A DNA stretch of 64,000 nucleotides, from contig JAZGUH010000368.1 of NCBI GenBank assembly GCA_037893225.1, positions 186,001 through 250,000 of the forward strand, given 5' to 3'. Shown here one piece after another: positions 58,351-64,000 of the stretch (its first letter is position 1; each line of letters begins with the position of its first letter). The notes beneath the pieces were generated by a model that saw nothing but the letters and a program-made list of their open reading frames with translations, searched no databases and was not told the DNA's origin. Made by a program: the position numbers and the translations under genes. Source of the DNA: Hippasteria phrygiana (lineage: Eukaryota; Echinodermata; Asteroidea; Valvatida; Goniasteridae).

Positions 58351-58440
58351 CCTCTTAGCCTTAGGGAGAGAGGGATCCTCCGAGATTACGATCTTCTTAG
58401 CTTCCTCGAGATTCTTCTCTCTCCTCTCCCCATCCTTTGC
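58351..58440 (-). CDS. NARS1: NARS1 exon a (N-terminal charged linker)
   Basis: This is an internal exon of cytosolic asparaginyl-tRNA synthetase, the class IIb enzyme that charges tRNA(Asn). On the minus strand it opens after a strong acceptor (TTTTTTGCAG) and closes at AGG|GTGAGT. It is 90 bp, 30 codons in phase 0. The peptide includes REKNLEEAKKI followed by DPSLPKAKR, which matches from memory the lysine/glutamate-rich linker between the metazoan N-terminal extension and the anticodon-binding domain of animal NARS1. The next exon (36133-36211) continues in frame after a 22-kb intron. Exons encoding the start of the protein were not found between 58441 and 64000; they may lie beyond the window or be too diverged to see. 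Confidence 0.9.
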
Positions 58441-58734
58441 CTGCAAAAAAGCAAGACATAAATAAATACTGTTAAAGATTACTGTCCATGCTCTTTCACG
58501 CACCCCCCAAATATATATGAATGTTCTTGCAATACAAAAGTTATTCACTTCTGAATGAAATATCGAATGGGAAAAAACCCACCTACAGATTAAAACCCCT
58601 TTTTGATCGTTGCAAATGCCCAAAATATTGTTTAAAAGGAGTATTTCTTGTCGTTAAAATTATCACTTTTTAACATTATAAAATATTTTTTAAAGAAAAT
58701 TAGAAACAAATAAGGGCACTGACAGTATCAAAAC

Positions 58735-58935
58735 TACTTAGGTAAATGCTCAGACTGTGAAACTTCTCAAAGCATGTTAGTACATACACACATTTGCTTG
58801 TCACACTGTTTACAAATCATGCGAGTTTGTTTCCGCTTGGCTCTGGAACTGCAAACAACACAGTTCCGTTTTTTGCCGGCAACATTTCTCCCTGGATAGT
58901 GTTGACTTGAAAAGGGCAGCACAACATTTGTTTTG
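58735..58935 (-). pseudogene. piggyBac-like transposase C-terminal zinc-finger fragment
   Basis: The minus-strand frame reads KKRNCVVCSSRAKRKQTRMI then CKQCDKQMCV. A shifted frame continues CFEKFHSLSIYLS. piggyBac transposases end with a cysteine-rich finger of this form (C-C-R-KR-T, C-C, LC-CF-FH). The catalytic domain is not present. One frameshift lies inside the last block. It is 295 bp upstream of NARS1 exon a, opposite no known feature. Confidence 0.7.
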
Positions 58936-59121
58936 GCCCAGAGGCATGCATCTGTGCATATGTGTACGTGTATACCCTATTTTGTTTTTACAGACAGTGT
59001 AATTATTACTGCCGACAAAAATCAAATCAGTCATCCACAGGAGTTATTTTGTTGAGACCTTTGAAAACAAAGCTAGCCTTTTTGGGGCTTATTAATAAAC
59101 TCTTTCGGAAAAAGGAACCCA

Positions 59122-59238
59122 ATAGAGTACCGAAGTCTGACGTCAGTTGCCGCGGCAATGGGTCCAAACACATGCAGTTTAGAATGTATTCTGGTTCCAA
59201 ACATTGCATTGATTGACGTCATCACTTCGGTACTCTAT
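59122..59238 (+). mobile_element. 117-bp MITE with CRE-containing inverted ends
   Basis: Perfect 15-bp ends ATAGAGTACCGAAGT and ACTTCGGTACTCTAT, each followed inward by a TGACGTCA palindrome. It is not otherwise related to the H units. Flanks give no clear target duplication beyond a possible TA. Confidence 0.65.
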
Positions 59239-59384
59239 AAGATTATAGCATATATAACATCCGCTGATGTGAAAAAGCATGTCAATTTCTATTCGACATA
59301 TGGGGCATGGGGCGTTGTCGTTTTACTTATATTTTAGAAGTCTCCTGTAAAATAAGAGTAAAAACGTAAACACATGTGAAGAGG

Positions 59385-59675
59385 TGCTTGGGCGAAGCGC
59401 GTTTGTGCAAAGGGCATTTGGGCAAAGTAGCGTTTGGGCGAAGTGGCGTTTGGGCGAAGTGGCGTTTGGGCGATGTGGCGTTTGGGCAAAGTAGCGTTTG
59501 GGCGAAGTGGCGTTAGGGCGAAGTGGCGTTTGGGCAAAGTAGCGTTTGGGCGAAGTGGCGTTTGGGCGAAGTGGCATTTGGGCGATGTGGCGTTTGGGCG
59601 AAGTGGCGTTTGGGCGAAGTGGCATTTGGGCCGTGGGCGAAGTGGTTGAGGGCGAAGTGGAAAATGGGCGAAGTG
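59385..59675. repeat. 16-bp minisatellite (GTTTGGGCGAAGTGGC)
   Basis: About 17 copies of GTTTGGGCGAAGTGGC with variants (GCAAAGTAGC, GCGATGTGGC, CATTTGGGC). Since 16 is not a multiple of 3, three copies make a 48-bp, 16-residue higher period. Most frames stay open on both strands, so open frames here are not evidence of a gene. Confidence 0.9.
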
Positions 59676-60839
59676 ACAGTAAACAAAGTTCGGGTGCTGC
59701 TGACCTAGTCCCTTCTGTCAATTTGCGATTTAAATCACGCATGCGTCAAATCTAGTTAGTGTGTAGCAACAACAAACTGCAAAGAATGTCGTCTACTAGT
59801 TGTGAACGAAGCAAAATTGTTGGCACGTCATTTTTATTTTCTATTATTTATTTCCATTTTTTCTCTGCAAATTAAGAAGCGGTACTCAAGGGCTAGGTTG
59901 ATCCACTAGTGTTCTTTCGTTTTAAACGGTTCCTACCGCACCGTACGTGTCCTATCCAATCAAACATCGTGCAGAACAATAGGGCCCGCCCCATTTGGCC
60001 CCCATCCTATCGTTAGCGAGATGGCAACCGTTCTTAATTACATATTCAGCATGCAATAATTATTCAAATTACTATTTTAGGCAGCCATTCCGCGCTGCTA
60101 AAGCAGGACGCAATACATGTACTTGTATGCTACTGTAATGTCCAAGGGCTGAAATGCTTACAGGGATTTGTTCACTGTATTGACTTTACCATGCCTTGTA
60201 TCACGCCCCTATAACTGCCAACATGAAGGAGCACAAAGCATACGTACATGTATTGAGTAGCATTGTCTTGATGCCCGAATTAACGCAATTTGTGGTGTTG
60301 GCAAGACAAAGTAAACAAACAGTTTGCAAGCGAATACGAATACGGGAATGAAAAAACGCATAGAGCTTGATCATTGTTTTGCCACAAGTTTCCAAGATAC
60401 GGGTTATTTTGATACTGACAGACATATTGGCATAAAACAGTTATAGTGTATGAAAGGTGTAGGCCTACAGGTGTCGTGTTTGTACTAGTCTTGTTCTTGT
60501 ATTTTGATATATAATTTGTTTTCTAAATAAACATAAACACGTGAAAGCAAAGTGCAAGGCGCTCTAGCTACGGAACCAGAGCCAATAAATAATTGTAATC
60601 CGTTCAGTCACATGTATTATTAATCTTGCACTGAAGGTGAAGAAGGCGAAAAAAAGCAGCCCAGACTGGATAAAGGGCACAAAAGTACGCGACACAAAGT
60701 GGGAATTAAAAGCACAAAAACAAATTAATTCAAGTGAAATGCGTTTTTTATTACTTTCTCTTTTTTATTACTTCCGGCGACTGTGGTGGCTACTATTGCG
60801 GCGGCTAGGGACGCGGCGGCAGCGGCGACAGATGCCTTA
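59676..60839. other. Intergenic or upstream NARS1 sequence: no gene seen
   Basis: Mixed composition with a GC-richer patch at 59930-60020 (CCTATCCAATCAAAC, GGGCCCGCCCC) and a GCGGCGGC stretch (60795-60830). No NARS1 N-terminal exon could be recognised on the minus strand, and no other coding signal was found. Confidence 0.45.
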
Positions 60840-61494
60840 CGGAAGCTTAAAGTGACCATCCACGTTTCCGCGTTTCTCTAATATATTTTTACAGAAAGAT
60901 GGAATACTGAGATATTTCAGACGTCTTTCCACGATATCGTATCTCAGAAAGACGTCTTTCCATGATATTGTATCTGGGGAAATCGTCTTTCCAAGAAAAT
61001 CGTACCTCGGAGAGACTTCTTTCCATGATATTGTATCTCGGAAAGACGTCTTTCCGAGATACAATTATCGTCAGGGGCGGATCTATAGCTTTTCATTTAG
61101 GGAGGGGTTGTACCCGCCTATACCGGTACAGTGTATGGACCAGCGGTATACTGGTAACAAGGATGTGGTATAGCATTGCTTATCACAACTTTGCTCAGCA
61201 GCCCGGAGGAGGAGGGAGGGGGGGGGGGGGGGGAATTGCAACCCCCACAACGCCCCCCTCTAGATCCGCCCCTGATCATGGAAAGAAGTTTCCAAGATAC
61301 GATATCATGGAAAGACGCCTTTCTGAGATACGATATCATGGAAAGACGCCTTTCCGAGATACGATTATCGTGGAAAGACGTTTTTCCGAGATACGATTAT
61401 CACAGAAAGACGTCTGAAATATCTCAGTATTCCATCTTTCCGTGAAAATCTATCAGAGAAACGCGGAAACTCGGATGGTCACTTTAAGCTTCCG
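60840..61494 (+). mobile_element. 655-bp foldback MITE with internal repeats
   Basis: Flanked by TA (60838-60839 and 61495-61496). The ends CGGAAGCTTAAAGTGACCAT and the complement are inverted for roughly 95 bp. The interior carries degenerate copies of CGTCTTTCCGAGATACGAT in both orientations. TA flanks suggest a Tc1/mariner-type origin. A second element is nested at 61072-61274. Confidence 0.8.
61072..61274 (+). mobile_element. Nested MITE with CAGGGGCGGATCTA ends
   Basis: Left end CAGGGGCGGATCTATAG, right end CTAGATCCGCCCCTG, 203 bp, interrupting the foldback MITE. A poly-G run (about 61218-61233) lies near its right side. The flanks ATCGT and ATCAT may be an imperfect target duplication. 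Confidence 0.75.
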
Positions 61495-61737
61495 TACCAT
61501 AATCGCCTTGGATGTATAACAAATTATTGTTAAACATGCGTAAGCTCTGTCTAAGTTCTTCAGACAAAACTGGCAGATAGTTTTATACAATATTCAGATA
61601 ACCCTCATTGCTCTGTCTGACAATTTCATGCAATAGTGGAAGAGGTATGTTATAACCTTCTGGAACTGGTATTGTGTGCTGGAGGGTTGACCGGTGGAGG
61701 AGGTGCAGTAGGGTTATAGGCCTTAATACATGTATAA

Positions 61738-62080
61738 GGAAAGCCCGTACGGCCGAGTCAACCTTCGCATATAAATAACAGCAGACCTCGACGATTCGAA
61801 CCTTTATCTAAAGAAAGCCTGTACGGGGTCAACCGTCGCATCTAAATAACAACATACCTCGACGATCCGAACCTTTTTCTAAAGAAAGCCGCATGTACGG
61901 GGTCAACCGTCGAATCTAACAACAACAGACCTTGACGATCCGAACCCTCTATCTAAAGAAAGCCTGTACGGGGTCAACCGTCGAATCTAAATAACAACAG
62001 ACCTCGACGGTCCGAACCTTTATCTAAAGAAAGCCTATATACGGGGTCAATCGCCGCATCTAAATAATAACAGACCTCGA
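61738..62080 (+). repeat. Tandem repeat of about 70 bp, five copies
   Basis: Copies contain AAGAAAGCCTGTACGGGGTC, AACCGTCG, AATCTAAATAACAACAGACC and TCGACGATCCGAACC. Divergence between copies is low to moderate. A shorter 22-bp repeat follows (62078-62142: GGGACGGTTCTAATCC, three copies). Confidence 0.85.
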
Positions 62081-62164
62081 CCCAATAGAGGGACGGTTCT
62101 AATCCAATATACGGACGGTTCTAATCCATTAGAGGGACGGTCACCATTTTAATGACAAACTAAC

Positions 62165-62270
62165 TTCATTTTACTTTTTGCAAGAAAACTGGCAGGGAGC
62201 GGGGTTTGAACTTGCGACCTGTGGAACACCGTCCAGGCGCTCTACCAACTGATGATACGACTTTTTAACT
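62165..62270 (-). mobile_element. tRNA-derived SINE head
   Basis: On the minus strand it reads CAGTTGGTAGAGCGCCTGG (A box) and GTCGCAAGTTCAAACCCCGC (B box), then CTCCCTGCCAGTTTTCTTGC. The same CCAGTTTTCTT motif follows the B box in the plus-strand copy at 62321. It is too short and its stems are too broken to be a tRNA gene. Confidence 0.65.
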
Positions 62271-62320
62271 TCTGATTAGTGCCCCCCCCCCCCCCCCCCC
62301 CCACCCCAACAAATATACTG

Positions 62321-62567
62321 ATAATTTGGGAGACCGCCAACATAGGGTAAGCGCCGGCACGGTGTTCCGGAGGTCACATGTTCAAATCCCGCTCTTTCCA
62401 GTTTTCTTTGTTCACTTTCAAAATTCGTTCAAATTTACCTAGTGGGTTTCCCTAGGCTTGCGGTTTGTTTGTTTGTTCAAAAGTCGTATCCCCACAATGT
62501 CGCTTCCCGGGTTGCATCGTAAAGTTGTGCGTGATCTCTGGCTATGCGGTATTCTGGGTTATGACTG
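62321..62567 (+). mobile_element. tRNA-derived SINE copy lacking the A box
   Basis: Begins AATTTGGGAGACCGCCAACA, AGGGTAAG, then jumps to CGCCGGCACGGTGTTCC and the B box (GGTCACATGTTCAAATCC), followed by a SINE body. Compared with the next copy, about 18 bp including the A box are missing. A poly-C run (62282-62302) precedes it. Confidence 0.6.
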
Positions 62568-62568
62568 A

Positions 62569-62640
62569 CAATTTGGGAGACTGCCAACTTAGGGTAAGAT
62601 AGCTCAGTTGGTAGAGCGCCGGTGCGGTGTTCAAATCTAT
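62569..62640 (+). mobile_element. Truncated tRNA-derived SINE copy retaining the A box
   Basis: Same start (AATTTGGGAGACTGCCAACT) about 248 bp after the previous copy. It has ATAGCTCAGTTGGTAGAGCG, then is shortened at the B box (TGTTCAAATCT) and runs into AT-rich sequence. Confidence 0.6.
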
Positions 62641-63280
62641 TTTATTTTGTCTAATTGATTATATAAACACTTCCACGGAGTTCGAAATAAATCCTTTGAT
62701 GCTTTTGATATTAAACGGTGAACCATCAGTTTAAACTAAAATTTGTACTCCTCCAGGTTTCATTTTATATTGCTATAATTTAGTTGGAAATCACGTGCAG
62801 CATGCAACGCATTTAAATTTCCCGCTGGTCTTAAGGGCGTGATACCCAAATAAGGCATGGAAATTGAACAAAGACGGTCAATTCCATGGGCATAACCCCT
62901 GTACAATACTGTACTTTAACGAAATTCAAATATGTTCAGTTGAACGACCACGTGTGAATTAGAACATATCTATTTTTTTACGGTGCGTGGTTTTCTATGG
63001 CTGGCCATTGTTGCGTATTACGCAACAGGATAATAAGAAGTAGTGGCGTGGCTATATCTCGGGTCATTTTTCACGTCAGTCTTGCACCGGGACCACACTT
63101 CAAAAAATCTTCGGGTTTTGAAGTTAATGATTTTTACTGTACTTGCCTTTCTATCTCCGTTGAAAAGGTTGAAAAGGGTTCCATGGTCGATTCTACCTTC
63201 GGAAGGAAGCAGTGCAACTGATACAGTCGACCAACAACTGATTTGGATCCCCGACACCAGTCCGTAGGGGTGGGTCACAG
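62641..63280. other. No gene recognised
   Basis: Open frames of 70-86 codons overlap on both strands at 62997-63278, but none matches a family I know. No repeat structure is evident. Confidence 0.4.
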
Positions 63281-63560
63281 TTTCAGAGTGCGAGGCTCAC
63301 GAGGTAGCCGACGAGAATGAGGACAAGATTTCCAGACTCGAGAATATAGAGCTGGGCCTAAAGTCAAGCAGACAAAAACGGCGGCTTCAAACCAGGCGAA
63401 GAAGTATAAGCGTGAGCAAGCTTTATCAAGCAATAACTTTTATGGTAGTAGTCCATTTTTTCGTCGGGCAATCCAAGTTTTTGCAGCACGCCAACAGGGC
63501 CTACGGCTTCTTGTGTGACAGAGAGGAGCAACCGCAGCCTCCTCTTCGAGCTCAGCTCAA
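63281..63560 (+). pseudogene. Possible retroelement gag-like remnant
   Basis: One plus-strand frame reads KQTKTAASNQAKKYKREQAL and then YGSSPFFRRA before a stop; another reads KISRLENIELGLKSSRQKRR. A basic, low-complexity composition next to a DIRS RT fragment suggests a gag region of the same element, but no diagnostic motif is present. Confidence 0.25.
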
Positions 63561-63629
63561 TAAAGATAGGTAAAACAGTGTACGTAATTCAGATAATTCC
63601 CACGCTGTTCCCATCGCACATGATCTGGT

Positions 63630-63905
63630 AATGATAACGGAAGGTGAGGATAATTCTTTCGTAGTATCTTTGGCCTATGATGGCCTTGGTTTTGCTAGAT
63701 CGTATGCAGAAGCATTACTAATCAATCCAGAGATCAAACAAGGCATCATAGCCTCTGGTTTTGTACCTAATGTACAAAAGAGCATGGTCAACAGTGCCAA
63801 AGATTGAATAGTTGGGTTATGATATTGACCTGTCGGAGGGCTTTATAGCAGTCCCCGAGAGACGGATTCTCATGATCATCGAGATTAAGGCCAGCAACGT
63901 AATGG
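63630..63905 (+). pseudogene. DIRS-like reverse-transcriptase fragment
   Basis: The frame reads AYDGLGFARSYAEALL, GFVPNVQKSM, then TVPKIE, a stop, LGYDIDLSEGFIAVPERRIL. DIRS/Ngaro elements carry DDG-GFA-S-A-AL, SGFVPN-KS and EWLGYDIDL-EG-ISVPERRI blocks at this place. Here the catalytic pair is reduced to YDG and the tryptophan codon of EWLG is TAG, so the copy is dead. Upstream and downstream portions are not visible. Confidence 0.75.
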
Positions 63906-64000
63906 CCCTGAATTGTCAATGCCTAATAAATTGCATCACAGCTCTGTAACCATTGGATCAATTTCATTTAAATCGTGACAGAACTTGCCAAACAGATATA

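Noticed and set aside
59930..60020. NARS1 promoter
   Set aside because: CCAAT and GC-box-like words occur, but no first exon with a plausible start codon and phase was found next to them.
60637..60855. 72-codon plus-strand frame with basic residues
   Set aside because: Short, no domain, and it runs into the end of a MITE.
61738..62080. Coding repeat gene in the 70-bp tandem array
   Set aside because: The period is not a multiple of three, copies differ in length and frames are interrupted.
62165..62640. Functional tRNA genes
   Set aside because: A and B boxes are present, but the acceptor and anticodon stems do not pair, the copies are truncated and body sequence follows. These are SINE parts.

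Overview
This window is animal nuclear DNA. The evidence is a spliced cytosolic asparaginyl-tRNA synthetase gene (NARS1 family), CR1-group LINE, DIRS, Tc1 and piggyBac remnants, tRNA-derived SINEs and several MITEs. Repeat style and intron load suggest a marine invertebrate, but the sequence does not fix the phylum. No bacterial operon, rRNA gene, intact tRNA gene or CRISPR array is present.

The only host gene I can support is NARS1, on the minus strand. Five exons are recognisable, in transcript order 58351-58440, 36133-36211, 35739-35809, 34096-34182 and 27971-28057. All have GT/AG boundaries and matching phases, and together they encode about 139 consecutive codons: the charged N-terminal linker and most of the OB-fold anticodon-binding domain. 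The first exons probably lie beyond 64 kb and the catalytic core beyond base 1. The gene is stretched by two giant introns, one of 22.1 kb (36212-58350) and one of more than 27.9 kb (1-27970).

Those two introns are filled by head-to-tail arrays of one repeat superfamily: H1-H14 at 1-27936 and H15-H20 at 36982-54001. Units begin with a long pyrimidine tract ending in TTTTTCAG. They are built from recombined modules of about 400, 285, 146 and 957 bp, dense in TGACGTCA and CACGTG palindromes. They end with a short hairpin, 6-12 nt and CTAG, followed by T. That is the 3' architecture of Helitron rolling-circle transposons, so I interpret the units as non-autonomous Helitron-like elements; no Rep-helicase is visible. 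Two units stop at internal CTAG sites with no hairpin, as if by premature termination. A second family rich in GGTCAAAGGTCA (36655-36796 and 54288-57731) has the same hairpin-CTAG end and unrelated internal sequence.

Region by region: 1-27936, first array; 27971-36211, four NARS1 exons with introns carrying a foldback, a LINE fragment, a decayed 4.2-kb CR1-like LINE and MITEs; 36289-36796, MITE, hairpins and a GGTCA-family 5' fragment; 36797-54001, second array; 54002-57731, SINE and GGTCA-family elements with nested LINE and Tc1 insertions; 58351-58440, NARS1 exon; 58735-64000, piggyBac fragment, minisatellites, nested MITEs, SINE copies and a DIRS reverse-transcriptase fragment. None of the mobile elements here looks autonomous.
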